A stretch of DNA of 64,000 bases from Halorussus gelatinilyticus (GTDB lineage: Archaea; Halobacteriota; Halobacteria; Halobacteriales; Haladaptataceae), in NCBI RefSeq assembly GCF_023238445.1, contig NZ_CP096658.1, positions 2,046,001 to 2,110,000 on the forward strand. The letters run 5' to 3'. Shown here piece by piece: positions 33,258-42,978 of the stretch. Positions within the stretch are counted from its first letter, which is position 1. Every line of letters starts with the position of its first letter. Both the position numbers and the translations under genes were made by a program. A model generated the notes under the pieces. The model ran no database searches. It had not been told where the DNA came from and saw nothing but the letters and a program-made list of their open reading frames with translations.

Positions 33258-33407
33258 ATGCCAGACGAAGCGGCCGCGATAGAACGCTGTACCTACTGCC
33301 GAGGGTACGTGCCGGTGACCCACATCGACATCCCCGACCGAACGACGGACGCACCGCTCCGGGCACGAGTCGCCGTCTGCGAAAACTGCCTCGGAGGCGG
33401 TCGGTAG
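33258..33407 (+). CDS. Small zinc-finger protein
   Basis: 49 residues from the ATG at 33258: knuckle ERCTYCRGYVP, linker with THIDIPDRTTD, second knuckle AVCENCLGGG. The CxxC...CxxC arrangement is that of the many small zinc proteins of haloarchaea. Stand-alone gene, no partner visible. Function unknown. Confidence 0.65.
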   Translation: MPDEAAAIERCTYCRGYVPVTHIDIPDRTTDAPLRARVAVCENCLGGGR

Positions 33408-33505
33408 CGACGCCCCCGAGGCCCCGCGAGAGCGCGGTTCCCCGCTACGCCGGAACGTTCGTCGCCTGCGACGCGCCGCGTCCGTTACAGGGCCACGTCC
33501 GTCCG

Positions 33506-33799
33506 CTACTGGACCGCTTCCAGTTCTTCCGTCAGGTACTGGCTCTCCCACTCGCGGCGAGCGTCGAGCTCTCGCTCGCCGCGGTTGTTCAGCGTGTAGA
33601 AGTTGGTCCGGCGGTCGCGCTGGCCCTTCTCCACGAACCCCTTGTCCACGAGCGTATCGAGGTTCGGGTAGAGTCGGCCGTGGTGAATCTCCTTCTCGTA
33701 GTACGATTCGAGTTCGTCTTTGATGGCGAGGCCGTGCGGTTCGTCTAACCCCGCGATGACGTACAGTAGGTCACGCTGGAAGCCGGTCAAATCGTGCAT
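33506..33799 (-). CDS. PadR-family transcriptional regulator
   Basis: 97 residues: FQRDLLYVIAGLDEPHGLAI and the motif HHGRLYPNLDTLVDKGFVEK are the PadR winged helix; YTLNNRGEREL is the wing. It is divergent from the ABC transporter genes 230 nt away and may control them. It is shorter than bacterial PadR proteins, lacking the large C-terminal dimer domain, as is usual in haloarchaea. Confidence 0.88.
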   Translation of the reverse strand: MHDLTGFQRDLLYVIAGLDEPHGLAIKDELESYYEKEIHHGRLYPNLDTLVDKGFVEKGQRDRRTNFYTLNNRGERELDARREWESQYLTEELEAVQ

Positions 33800-34031
33800 A
33801 AATCTCTCCCCTCTCCTTCAAAGATATTCCGTAATCTAATAAGTGTTCGGGCAATTATGAAATAATACTCCCCGTTTCGGTCTGAAACAAGTGTCAGACA
33901 AACATCTGTGAATCGTCATTTATGCCTTTGAGCTGTCCATTCGCGGCGCACACTCGCGCTCGCCGTCAGTTCGCCCGACCCGATAGCGTCCTCTCAAAAA
34001 TACTATACGGTGTCGTGTCGATGAGCCAACT

Positions 34032-34946
34032 ATGCCAGCAATCGAGACCGAAGGGCTGACCAAGCGCTTCGGGAGCGTGGTCGCGGTCGAGGACTTGAAC
34101 CTCACCGTCGAGCAGGGCGAGGTGTTCGGCTACCTCGGCCCGAACGGCGCGGGCAAGTCCACGACCATCAACGTCCTGCTCGACTACATCAGACCGACGG
34201 AGGGTACCGCGACCGTGCTGGGCTACGACGCCCAAGACGAGACCCAACGGATTCACGAGCGAATCGGCATCCTGCCCGAGGGGTTCGACCTCTACGACCG
34301 CCTCTCGGGGCGCAAGCACGTCGAATTCGCGGTGGACTCGAAGGGGACCGACGACGACCCGGACGCGATTCTCGACCGCGTAGGACTCGAACCCGAGGCC
34401 GCCGACCGGAAGGCCGGGGGCTACTCGACCGGGATGGCCCAGCGGCTCGCGCTTGGGATGGCGCTGGTCGGCGACCCCGACCTCCTGATTCTGGACGAAC
34501 CCTCGTCGGGACTCGACCCCAACGGCGCGCGCCAGATGCGCGAGTTGGTCCGCGAGGAGGCGTCTCGGGGCACGACCGTCTTCTTCTCGTCGCACATCCT
34601 CGGACAGGTCGAGGCGGTCTGCGACCGCGTGGGCATCATGAGCGGCGGTCGCCTCGTCGCCGAGGACACCATCGAGGGCCTGCGCGAGTCGGTCGGGTCG
34701 GGTTCGACGCTCGAACTCACGGTGGACCGCGTGCCCGACGACCTCGACCTCGGCGGCATCGAGGCGGTCGACGACGTGACGGCCGGCGGAACCTCGATTC
34801 GGGTCACGGTCTCGGACCCCAGCGCGAAGTCCGCCATCATCAACCGCGTCGAGGAGCAGGGCGCGACCGTCACCGACATCTCGACGACGCAGGCCTCGCT
34901 GGAGGACCTGTTCGCGGCCTACACCACCGAGGGGGTCACGGCGTGA
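34032..34946 (+). CDS. ABC transporter ATP-binding protein
   Basis: 304 residues: Walker A LGPNGAGKSTT, signature YSTGMAQRLALGMAL, Walker B LLILDEPSSGLDP, switch SSHIL. The pattern and the C-terminal extension (about 225-304) are those of the DrrA/NatA-type exporters. Overlaps the permease gene by 4 nt. Substrate unknown; drugs or Na+ are common for this group. Confidence 0.93.
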   Translation: MPAIETEGLTKRFGSVVAVEDLNLTVEQGEVFGYLGPNGAGKSTTINVLLDYIRPTEGTATVLGYDAQDETQRIHERIGILPEGFDLYDRLSGRKHVEFAVDSKGTDDDPDAILDRVGLEPEAADRKAGGYSTGMAQRLALGMALVGDPDLLILDEPSSGLDPNGARQMRELVREEASRGTTVFFSSHILGQVEAVCDRVGIMSGGRLVAEDTIEGLRESVGSGSTLELTVDRVPDDLDLGGIEAVDDVTAGGTSIRVTVSDPSAKSAIINRVEEQGATVTDISTTQASLEDLFAAYTTEGVTA

Positions 34947-35782
34947 GCTGGCTCGTCGTCGCCCGGAAGGACTTCGAGGACGCGGTGCGCTCGCGGCTGC
35001 TGTGGGTCATCACCGCCATCTTCCTGCTGTTCACCGCGGGTGCAGTGTACGTCCGGAAGGCGGTCCTCGGTGATACGCCCGGTCTCCCGAGCGCCACGCA
35101 GTTCCTGACCGCGCCGTCGTCGCTGATCATCCCGCTGGCCGCGCTCGTCGTGGCCTACCTCGCCATCGCGGGCGAACGGGAGTCGGGGAGCATCAAGATT
35201 CTGCTCGGCCTGCCCCACACTCGCGCCGACGTGGTGTTCGGCAAGTTGGTCGGCCGGACCGCGGTCGTGACCGCGGGCATCGTCGTCGCGTTCGCGGGCG
35301 CGGCCGTCACCATGCTCGCACTGTTCGGCGAGTTGCCGGTCGTCGACTTGGCGCTGTTGACGCTGTTGACCGTCGCCTTCGGACTCACGTACGTCGGCAT
35401 CGCAATCGGTGCCTCGTCGTTCGCGGCGACGCGGTCGCGGGCGATGGCGCTCGCCGTCGGCGCGTTCTTCCTGTTTCAGGTCCTCTGGGACCTCGTTCCC
35501 CTCGGTGCCTACTATCTGGTCGAAGGGGGCCTTCCGAATCCGACGACCGGGCTTCCGGCGTGGTACTACTTCACCCAAATCGTCAACCCGAACACCGCTT
35601 ACACCCGAGCGTCCGACATCGTCTTCTCCGGGTTCGGGCCGTACGTCGCGCCGGAGACGCTGGCGGGCTCCGGAACCCCGTTCTACGTCCAGAACTGGTT
35701 CGGACTCGTGGTGCTGGCGCTCTGGCTGGTCGTCCCCGTGGCGCTGGGCTACTGGCGATTCGAGCGAGCCGACATCGGGTAG
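34943..35782 (+). CDS. ABC transporter permease
   Basis: 279 residues, about six helices, of the ABC-2 subtype with the family segment ERESGSIKILLGLPHTRADV after the second helix. Starts at GTG 34943, overlapping the ATPase stop. Together they form a two-subunit exporter; the divergent PadR gene is the likely regulator. Confidence 0.9.
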   Translation: MSWLVVARKDFEDAVRSRLLWVITAIFLLFTAGAVYVRKAVLGDTPGLPSATQFLTAPSSLIIPLAALVVAYLAIAGERESGSIKILLGLPHTRADVVFGKLVGRTAVVTAGIVVAFAGAAVTMLALFGELPVVDLALLTLLTVAFGLTYVGIAIGASSFAATRSRAMALAVGAFFLFQVLWDLVPLGAYYLVEGGLPNPTTGLPAWYYFTQIVNPNTAYTRASDIVFSGFGPYVAPETLAGSGTPFYVQNWFGLVVLALWLVVPVALGYWRFERADIG

Positions 35783-35876
35783 CGGTCGGCTTCGGTCCGT
35801 TCGCTGGCAGCCCGTTCTCGCCGCTCGGCCTTCCGCAAACACCAGTTATTACCGCCTGTAGCGGCATCACGAACCC

Positions 35877-35924
35877 ATGACTCACCGCGACAGCGACGAA
35901 GCTCTCGGAGGGTGGCGACCGTGA
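35877..35924 (+). CDS. 15-codon leader ORF upstream of hyuA
   Basis: ATG at 35877, TGA at 35922-35924; product MTHRDSDEALGGWRP. The TGA overlaps the GTG of the next gene (GTGA at 35921-35924). A TATA-like AGTTATTACC near 35844 lies about 30 nt before the ATG, so ribosomes may initiate on a leaderless mRNA at this mini-ORF and pass to hyuA. Confidence 0.4.
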   Translation: MTHRDSDEALGGWRP

Positions 35925-38020
35925 GCGAGGAGAGGGACGCGGCGCGAAACGCGAACGACGGCGCTCGGACCGCGACCGACCGCGTCCGCGTCGGCGCGGA
36001 CGTTGGCGGCACCTTCACCGACGTCGCGTTGCTGACCGCCGAGGACGATCTCGTCACCGCGAAGGTCCCCTCGACCGACGACCAGAGCGAGGGCGTCCTC
36101 GACGGCATCCGGAAGGCCTGCGAGCGCGCCGGTCTCGACCCCGACGACATCGACGCCTTCTCGCACGCGATGACGGTCTCGACCAACGCGCTCCTCGAGT
36201 CCGACGGCGCGCGCACCGCGCTCGTCACGACCGAGGGGTTCCGCGACGTGCTGGAAATCGGTCGCCAAGACCGGCCCGCGCTCTACGATTTGGACGCCGA
36301 GAAGCCCGACCCGCTGGTCCCCCGGCGCAGGCGCTTCGAGGTCAGCGAGCGTACGACGCCAGAGGGAATCGAGCGCGAACCCGACGCGGATTCGGTCCGC
36401 GAGGTCGCGGACCGAATCCGCGACTCGGACGCCGAGAGCGTCGCGGTCTCCCTTCTCCACGCCTACGCCGACCCCGAGAACGAACGGACCGTGGCTCGAA
36501 TCCTCCGCGAGGAGTTGGACGCGCCGGTCTCGGCGTCCCACGAGGTCCTCGCGGCGTTCCGGGAGTACGAGCGCACCGCGACGACCGCCGTGGACGCCTA
36601 CGTGACGCCGAAGATAGACGCCTACCTCGGCCGACTGGTCGAGCGCGCCGAGTCGGTCGGACTCCCGGCCCCGCTCGTGATGCAGTCGAACGGCGGCATC
36701 GCCGACGCCGCCACCGTCCGCGAACACGCGGTGACGACCTGCCTGTCGGGTCCCGCGGCGGGCGTGGTTGGCGCGGACGCGACCGCGAGGCGAGCGGCCG
36801 CGGGAGACGACGGCGCGGACGCGACCGCCGAAGCCGCCACCGACGCCGCGGGTCTCGTCACCTTCGACATGGGCGGGACCTCCAGCGACGTGAGCCTCGT
36901 CAGAGACGGCGAGGTGGAGCGCACGACCGAGGCGGAAATCGCCGACCGACCGGTCGGCGTCCCGATGGTGGACGTGACGACCGTGGGGTCGGGCGGCGGG
37001 AGCGTCGCGTGGGTGGACGCGGGCGGCGCGCTCCGCGTGGGGCCGCGGTCGGCGGGCGCGAACCCCGGCCCGGCCTGCTACGGCAAGGGCGGGACCGAGC
37101 CGACCGTCACCGACGCGAACGCCGTGCTGGGCTATCTGGGCGACGACACCGCGCTCGGGGGCGAACTCTCCTTAGACCTCGACGCGGCGCGCGAGGCGCT
37201 GGCCGACCTCGCCGATGAGGCCGACTTAGCGGGACCCGTCGAGGCGGCCCGCGGCGTCTACCGCGTGGCGAACGCCAACATGACGCGGGCGGTCCGGGCG
37301 GTCACGGTCGAGCGCGGCCACGACCCCCGCAACTTTGCGCTGGCGGCGTTCGGCGGCGCGGGACCGATGCACGCCGCGGCGCTCGCCGACCGCCTCGACG
37401 TGGGCCGGGTCGTCGTCCCGCGGGCCTGCGGCGTCCTCTCGGCGTTCGGCCTGCTGGCGGCCGACGAGACCCGCGACGCGGTTCGGACCTACCGGACGAC
37501 GCTCGCGGCGGCGGACGCCGATTCAATCGAGGACGTGCTGGCGGACCTCGCCGACGAGGCCCGCGCGGGCCTGCGCGACCCCGACGCCGCCGCGATTTCG
37601 CGGCAGGCCGACCTCCGGTACGCGGGCCAGAGCTTCGAACAGTCGGTCGCGGTCGGCGAGTCGTTCGACCCGGCGACGGTGGCCGAGCGGTTCCACGAGG
37701 TCCACGAGACCGCCGCGGGCTACCGGATGGACGAGACCGTCGAACTCGTCGGTCTGCGCGTGCGGGCGACCGTCGAACGTGAGACGCCCGCGGTGGCCTA
37801 CGAGAGCGCGGGCGAGGCCCGAGTCGGCGAGCGCGAGGCCGACTTCGGCGGCGAGGTCCGCGAGACGCCCGTCTTCCGCCGGGAGGCGCTCGCGGCCGGG
37901 CGGGAACTCGCGGGGCCGGCCGTCTGCGAGCAGGACGACAGCACCGTGGTCGTGCCGCCGGAGTGGCACGCGACGGTCGAAGACGACGGAACGCTGGTGC
38001 TGACGGAGGGCGAGCGATGA
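35921..38020 (+). CDS. hyuA: Hydantoinase/oxoprolinase subunit A
   Basis: 699 residues from GTG 35921 (GTG 35912 is also possible). It has the actin-like ATP-binding fold: VGADVGGTFTDVALLT (phosphate 1), VTFDMGGTSSDVSLV (phosphate 2), and FGGAGPMHAAALADRL near the end. With subunit B it hydrolyses a cyclic imide or lactam such as N-methylhydantoin or 5-oxoproline using ATP; the substrate cannot be told. The gene for subunit B overlaps its stop. Confidence 0.92.
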   Translation: MSEERDAARNANDGARTATDRVRVGADVGGTFTDVALLTAEDDLVTAKVPSTDDQSEGVLDGIRKACERAGLDPDDIDAFSHAMTVSTNALLESDGARTALVTTEGFRDVLEIGRQDRPALYDLDAEKPDPLVPRRRRFEVSERTTPEGIEREPDADSVREVADRIRDSDAESVAVSLLHAYADPENERTVARILREELDAPVSASHEVLAAFREYERTATTAVDAYVTPKIDAYLGRLVERAESVGLPAPLVMQSNGGIADAATVREHAVTTCLSGPAAGVVGADATARRAAAGDDGADATAEAATDAAGLVTFDMGGTSSDVSLVRDGEVERTTEAEIADRPVGVPMVDVTTVGSGGGSVAWVDAGGALRVGPRSAGANPGPACYGKGGTEPTVTDANAVLGYLGDDTALGGELSLDLDAAREALADLADEADLAGPVEAARGVYRVANANMTRAVRAVTVERGHDPRNFALAAFGGAGPMHAAALADRLDVGRVVVPRACGVLSAFGLLAADETRDAVRTYRTTLAAADADSIEDVLADLADEARAGLRDPDAAAISRQADLRYAGQSFEQSVAVGESFDPATVAERFHEVHETAAGYRMDETVELVGLRVRATVERETPAVAYESAGEARVGEREADFGGEVRETPVFRREALAAGRELAGPAVCEQDDSTVVVPPEWHATVEDDGTLVLTEGER

Positions 38021-39642
38021 CAGAGAGCAACATCGACTCCGTGGAACTCGAAATCCTCCGGAACCAACTGGAGAGCGTCGCCGAGGAGATGGGCCGAGTC
38101 CTGATTCGGGGGGCGTACTCGCCGAACATCAAGGAGCGACAGGACTGCTCGACCGCGCTGTTCGACGACGAGGGCCGGATGGTCGCGCAGGCCGAACACA
38201 TTCCGGTCCACCTCGGCGCGATGCCCGAGGCGGTCGAGGCGGTGCTGGAACTGGACCCCGAACCCGGCGACACGTTCGTCGTCAACGACCCCTTCGCGGG
38301 CGGGACCCACCTGCCCGACGTGACGCTCGTCTCGCCGCTCGCGCCCGAATCCGCGGCCGCGGATTCGGGCCGCGAAATCGTCGGCTACGCGGTCTCGCGC
38401 GCCCACCACGCCGACGTGGGCGGGATGTCGCCGGGGAGCATGCCCGCGGGCGCGCGAGAAATCTATCAGGAAGGCCTGCGCCTGCCGCCGGTCCGCCTCG
38501 TCGCGGGCGGCGAGGTGAACGAGGACGTGCTCGACCTGCTGCTGGCGAACGTCCGGACGCCCGACGAGCGCCGCGCGGACCTCCGCGCCCAACTGGCGGC
38601 CAACGACCGCGCCGAGGAGCGCGTCGGCGAACTGCTGGCCGACCACGGCGACCGCCTGCTCGCGGCGTTCGACGCCGTGATAGACTACTCCCGCGAGCGC
38701 GTCGAGGCGGAACTCCGGGACCTGCCGGACGGCGAGTACCGCGCACGGGACTTCCTCGAAGGCGACGGCGTGACCGACGACGACGTGCCGATAGCGGTGA
38801 CGGTCGAAATCGACGGCGCGTCGCTCGCGGTCGATTTCTCGGGGACCGCCGACCAAGTGCCGGGCAACCTCAACGCGCCGCTCGCGGTCGCCAAGAGCGC
38901 GGTCTACTTCGCGGTCCGGTCGGTCACCGACCCGGAGATCCCGCCGAACCACGGGTGCTACGCCCCGGTCTCGGTCAGCGCGCCCGAGGGGAGTCTCCTG
39001 AACCCCGACCCGCCCGCCGCGGTGGTCGGGGGCAACGTCGAGACCAGCCAGCGCGTGACCGACGTGGTGTTCCGCGCGCTCGCCGAGGCGGTGCCCGAGC
39101 GCGTGCCGGCGGAGGGACAGGGCACGATGAACAACCTGATAATCGGGAGTCGGGCCGGCGACTTCACGTACTACGAGACCATCGGCGGCGGGTCGGGCGC
39201 GCGCCCGACGAAGGACGGCATGGACGGCGTGCAGGTCGGGATGACCAACACGCTGAACACGCCGGTCGAGGCGCTGGAAGCCGAGTACCCGCTCCGGGTC
39301 GAACGATACGCGCTCCGGCCCGACAGCGGCGGCGAGGGCCGCCACCGCGGCGGACTGGGGCTGGAGCGAGCCGTCACTGTCGAGACCGACGCCACCGTCT
39401 CGTTGCTCACCGAGCGCCGCCGTCACGCGCCGCAGGGCCTCGACGGCGGCGGGCCGGGCGCGCTCGGCGAGAACCGCATCGGCGGCGAGCGCGTCGGCGC
39501 GAAGACGACCCGCGAGGTCGCGGCCGGAACGACCGTCACGGTGCTGACGCCCGGCGGTGGCGGCTACGGCGACCCGACCGAGCGCGAATCGGAAGCCAGC
39601 GAGCGCGACCGCCGGGACGGGAAGGTCGGCGACGACGAGTAG
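38017..39642 (+). CDS. hyuB: Hydantoinase/oxoprolinase subunit B
   Basis: 541 residues from the ATG at 38017, which overlaps the hyuA stop (ATGA). Family motifs: VELEILRNQLESVAEEMG, NDPFAGGTHLPDVTLVSP, VSRAHHADVGGMSPGSMPAG, YETIGGGSGARPTKDGMDGV. The terminus (VLTPGGGGYGDPTERE) is conserved in HyuB. It forms the ATP-dependent complex with HyuA. Confidence 0.93.
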   Translation: MTESNIDSVELEILRNQLESVAEEMGRVLIRGAYSPNIKERQDCSTALFDDEGRMVAQAEHIPVHLGAMPEAVEAVLELDPEPGDTFVVNDPFAGGTHLPDVTLVSPLAPESAAADSGREIVGYAVSRAHHADVGGMSPGSMPAGAREIYQEGLRLPPVRLVAGGEVNEDVLDLLLANVRTPDERRADLRAQLAANDRAEERVGELLADHGDRLLAAFDAVIDYSRERVEAELRDLPDGEYRARDFLEGDGVTDDDVPIAVTVEIDGASLAVDFSGTADQVPGNLNAPLAVAKSAVYFAVRSVTDPEIPPNHGCYAPVSVSAPEGSLLNPDPPAAVVGGNVETSQRVTDVVFRALAEAVPERVPAEGQGTMNNLIIGSRAGDFTYYETIGGGSGARPTKDGMDGVQVGMTNTLNTPVEALEAEYPLRVERYALRPDSGGEGRHRGGLGLERAVTVETDATVSLLTERRRHAPQGLDGGGPGALGENRIGGERVGAKTTREVAAGTTVTVLTPGGGGYGDPTERESEASERDRRDGKVGDDE

Positions 39643-39830
39643 TTGAGAAGACACGGGTTTCGGACGTAGAACGCGTCTTTCTCCGACTCCGACGACAGTG
39701 GCCCCGACAGCGACGACTCCGACAGCGGCGGCAGAACCGCCGACGCCGACGGAAATTCCGACGACCACGCGAAGGCAATCTCCGGGAAGAAGGCAGAACC
39801 TCTAAGTTATCAATCCTGCTACCTACCTCC

Positions 39831-40883
39831 GTGGACCGTGATACCGTACGCCCCGTCGTACTCGCGCTGTTGGCGGTCGTCGCCATCGGCGTCGCCGCCG
39901 CGACGCTGAACTCCGCCGTCGTCACCGACGGTTCGGGCGGGTTCGGCGTCGGCCAGCCGAACTCCGACGCGGGCGCACCGAACGGCAGTCAGCCCAGTTT
40001 CGAGTTGGGCAACCAGTCGTCGAGCGGCGACGTCGCGCCGCCGCTGCAACTCCCGTGCTACCCGTTCCTCGACTCGTGGTGGGCCATCGCGCTCATCGTC
40101 GCCGGGTTCGCGGGCGGCGCGTACGTCGCCTACCGACGGCTCGGCGGTCTCGGCGTCGTCGCCTACGCCGGACCGGTGGGCATCCCGTTGCTGTTCGCCC
40201 ACGCCATGCTCACCGTCTGTAGCGACCCCGCCGAGAACGCCACGAGTTCGTTCTTCGAGAAGGGCAACGTCTCGCTCGTGCCGGAGGGCGGGAGCGGCGC
40301 GCCCGGCGGTTCGACCGGGACGAGCGTCACCGACCCCTCCGTCCTCCTGCTGGCCGGACTCGGCGTCGCCCTCCTCGCCGCGGTCGCGCTCCTGTTCGTC
40401 TCCTCCAGCGGCGAGGACCCCGAGGAAGACGAGGAGTTCGCGGAGCCCGACGACGGAACCGACGTGCGCGCGGTCGGCCGGGCCGCGGGCGAGGCCGCAG
40501 ACCGCATCGAGACGACGACCGACGTGGACAACGAGGTGTTCCGCGCGTGGCGCGAGATGACCGACCACCTCGACGTACCGAACCCCCGTTCCAGCACGCC
40601 CTCGGAGTTCGCGGCCGCCGCGGTCGAGGCGGGCATGGCCCGCGAGGACGTGGACCGCCTCACCACGCTGTTCGAGGAGGTCAGATACGGCGGCGAGTCG
40701 CCGACCGAGCGACGCGAGGAGCAGGCGCTCGACGCCCTCCGGCGCATCGAACGCGAGTACGCTGGCCGCGGCGCGTCCGCTCGCGGCGGACGCGCCGCGG
40801 GTGCGGAGTCCGCCCCCGACCGCGGAGGCGACCACGACGCCGCCGACGGGAGCGACTCCGGACCCGGAGGTGACGCCGCGTGA
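39831..40883 (+). CDS. DUF4129 membrane protein of the MoxR cluster
   Basis: 350 residues from GTG 39831. N-terminal helix (VVLALLAVVAIGVAAATL), extracellular Gly/Ser-rich linker, three further helices, then the cytoplasmic DUF4129 part: VFRAWREMTDHLDVPNPRSS, TPSEFAAAAVEAGMAREDVD, LTTLFEEVRYGG. DUF4129 proteins occur with MoxR ATPases and DUF58 proteins; the function is believed to be in envelope assembly or modification. First gene of a chain of 4-nt overlaps. Confidence 0.85.
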   Translation: MDRDTVRPVVLALLAVVAIGVAAATLNSAVVTDGSGGFGVGQPNSDAGAPNGSQPSFELGNQSSSGDVAPPLQLPCYPFLDSWWAIALIVAGFAGGAYVAYRRLGGLGVVAYAGPVGIPLLFAHAMLTVCSDPAENATSSFFEKGNVSLVPEGGSGAPGGSTGTSVTDPSVLLLAGLGVALLAAVALLFVSSSGEDPEEDEEFAEPDDGTDVRAVGRAAGEAADRIETTTDVDNEVFRAWREMTDHLDVPNPRSSTPSEFAAAAVEAGMAREDVDRLTTLFEEVRYGGESPTERREEQALDALRRIEREYAGRGASARGGRAAGAESAPDRGGDHDAADGSDSGPGGDAA

Positions 40884-41704
40884 GCGAGCAGAGCAGCCAC
40901 CCGATTCTGACGACCGTCGGTATCGTCACGGTCGCGGTCGGCCTGCTGATGATGTTCGTCCCCGGTTTCGCGGCCGCAATCGGCACCGGGTACGCCGCCG
41001 TCACCGTGATAGGCCTGCTGGCGCTGGTGCAGGCCCTGCGAATCGGTCGCTCGCGGATGACGACCGACCTGCACGCCGCCGAGACCGACGACGTGGAGAC
41101 GGTCGAAGCGATGCCGACGCCCGGCGACGAGTTCGACCGGTCGGTCGCCGAGTTGCGCTCGGGACCGCGCCGAGTCCTCATCCGCGAGCGGGCCGACCTC
41201 CGCGAGACGCTCGAAAGCGCGGCGCTGACCGCCGTCGCCGACCGGGAGAACTGCTCGCGCGAGGCGGCCCGCGAGCGCGTCGAGGCCGGCACGTGGACCG
41301 ACGACCCCCACGCCGCGGCGTTCCTCGGCGAGGGCGACGTCCCCTCGCCGCCGCTGTTCGACCGCGTGAAGATAGCCGCCAGCACCGAGTCGCGGTTCCA
41401 GTACCGGATTCGCCGGACCGCCGACGCCATCGCTCGAAAAGCGGGCGTCGAACCCGACGCGGCCGGCGAGAGCGACGGCGGCGAGTCGGACGAAGGCGAC
41501 GCGAACGACGACGAATCGGCCGACGCTGACGACCGATTCGGCGACGACGCGACGGGCGTCGGTTCCGGAGACCGCGGTTCGGCCGACCGCGAGAGCGAGG
41601 CGACGAGCGCCGATTCGACCGACGCCGGGACCGACCGACCCGACCGGGGAGCGAACGCCTCCGACGGAGCGACCGACTCGGACCGAACGGAGGCCCAAGC
41701 GTGA
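40880..41704 (+). CDS. Two-helix membrane protein of the MoxR cluster (DUF7269-like)
   Basis: 274 residues from GTG. Two N-terminal helices (ILTTVGIVTVAVGLLMMFVP and the following IGTGYAAVTVIGLLALVQAL) with a cytoplasmic helical domain (GPRRVLIRERADLRETLESA) and a long Asp/Ser/Glu-rich disordered tail from about 195. Overlaps both neighbours by 4 nt. I recall the family number DUF7269 but cannot confirm it. Confidence 0.75.
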   Translation: MSEQSSHPILTTVGIVTVAVGLLMMFVPGFAAAIGTGYAAVTVIGLLALVQALRIGRSRMTTDLHAAETDDVETVEAMPTPGDEFDRSVAELRSGPRRVLIRERADLRETLESAALTAVADRENCSREAARERVEAGTWTDDPHAAAFLGEGDVPSPPLFDRVKIAASTESRFQYRIRRTADAIARKAGVEPDAAGESDGGESDEGDANDDESADADDRFGDDATGVGSGDRGSADRESEATSADSTDAGTDRPDRGANASDGATDSDRTEAQA

Positions 41705-42978
41705 AGTCGATTCGTCGAACCAATCGCTGGCGCGGCATCAGCGGCGTCGCCCTGCTGGCCGGCGCGCTCGGCGTCCTGTTCAGTCGGCCGCTGGTCCTGC
41801 TGTCGGGCGTCGTCGGCGTCGCGTTCGCGGCCTACGCCCGGACCGCGGGCACGCCCGAACCGGCCCTCGACGTGACGCGGACCGTCAGCGACGGGGAACC
41901 CCTGCCGGGCGACGAGGTGCAGGTGCGACTCACCGTCGAGAACGTCGGCGGTTCGATGCTCGCGGACGTCCGGGTCGTGGACGGCGTGCCCGACGCGCTA
42001 CCGGTCGTCTCCGGCTCCGCGAGACTCGGGACCGCGCTCCGGCCCGGCAAGTCGGCGACGCTGACCTACGCGGTCGAGGCCGAGCGCGGCGACCACGAGT
42101 TCGACCCCGCGACCGCAATCGTCCGGGACTTCAGCGGTGCCATCGAGGTCGAACAGGAGGTCGAGACCGAGACCAAACTCCGGTGCGTCCCGAAGCTGGG
42201 AACCACCGTGGACGTGCCGCTGCGCGCCCAGACCACACAGTACACCGGCCGGGTCACGACCGACGCGGGCGGGTCGGGCGTCGAGTTCCACGCGACCCGC
42301 GAGTACCGGCCGGGCGACCCGCTCTCGCGGGTGGACTGGAACCGCCTCGCGCGGACGGGCGAGGTCACGACCATCGACTTCCGCGAGGAGCGCGCCGCGA
42401 GCGTGGTCGTCCTCGTGGACACCCGCGAGAAGGCGTATCTGTCTCGGGACGCCGAGTCGCGCAACGCGGTCCAGTACGGCGTGGACGCCGCGGGGAAGGT
42501 CGTCACGAAGCTCCTGGACGCGGGCGACCGCGTGGGACTGGCCTCGCTCGGTCCCGAGTCGTGCTGGCTCGCGCCCGGCGCGGGCCACGACCATCAGGCC
42601 CGCGCTCGGAGCCTGCTCGCGACCCATCCCGCGTTCGCGCCGACGCCCGGCGACGGGATGTTCTACCCGACGACGCGGCTCAAGCAGATTCGCAAGCGCC
42701 TGCCCGCCTCGACGCAGGTCGTGTTCGTCACGCCGCTCTGTGACGACTTCGGGCCGGATGTCGCCCGCAGGCTCGACGCCGAGGGCCACCTCGTGACCGT
42801 CGTCAGCCCGGACCCGACCGCGACCGACACCGCGGGCCAGCGGTTCGCCCGGACCCAGCGCAAGCATCGCGTCTCGAAGCTCCGGCAGGCCGGCATCCGC
42901 GTCGTGGACTGGGACGTAGACGAGCAGTTGGGCGTCGCGTTGGCTCGGATGGCGAGAGTGACAGGAGGTGTCGCTTGA
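41701..42978 (+). CDS. DUF58 domain protein
   Basis: 425 residues. Two N-terminal helices, a beta domain (VQVRLTVENVGGSMLADVRV), then the DUF58 motif EYRPGDPLSRVDWNRLARTG and the VWA-like core VVVLVDTREKAYLSRDAESR. DUF58 proteins are partners of MoxR ATPases. GTG start overlaps the previous stop, and the stop overlaps the mini-ORF ATG. Confidence 0.9.
   Translation: MKSIRRTNRWRGISGVALLAGALGVLFSRPLVLLSGVVGVAFAAYARTAGTPEPALDVTRTVSDGEPLPGDEVQVRLTVENVGGSMLADVRVVDGVPDALPVVSGSARLGTALRPGKSATLTYAVEAERGDHEFDPATAIVRDFSGAIEVEQEVETETKLRCVPKLGTTVDVPLRAQTTQYTGRVTTDAGGSGVEFHATREYRPGDPLSRVDWNRLARTGEVTTIDFREERAASVVVLVDTREKAYLSRDAESRNAVQYGVDAAGKVVTKLLDAGDRVGLASLGPESCWLAPGAGHDHQARARSLLATHPAFAPTPGDGMFYPTTRLKQIRKRLPASTQVVFVTPLCDDFGPDVARRLDAEGHLVTVVSPDPTATDTAGQRFARTQRKHRVSKLRQAGIRVVDWDVDEQLGVALARMARVTGGVA

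Noticed and set aside
39671-39780. Asp/Ser-rich open frame (SDSDDSGPDSDDSDSGG) between hyuB and the DUF4129 gene
   Set aside because: It begins after a TAG, has no start codon and runs into sequence upstream of the real GTG; simple GACTCC repeats explain it.
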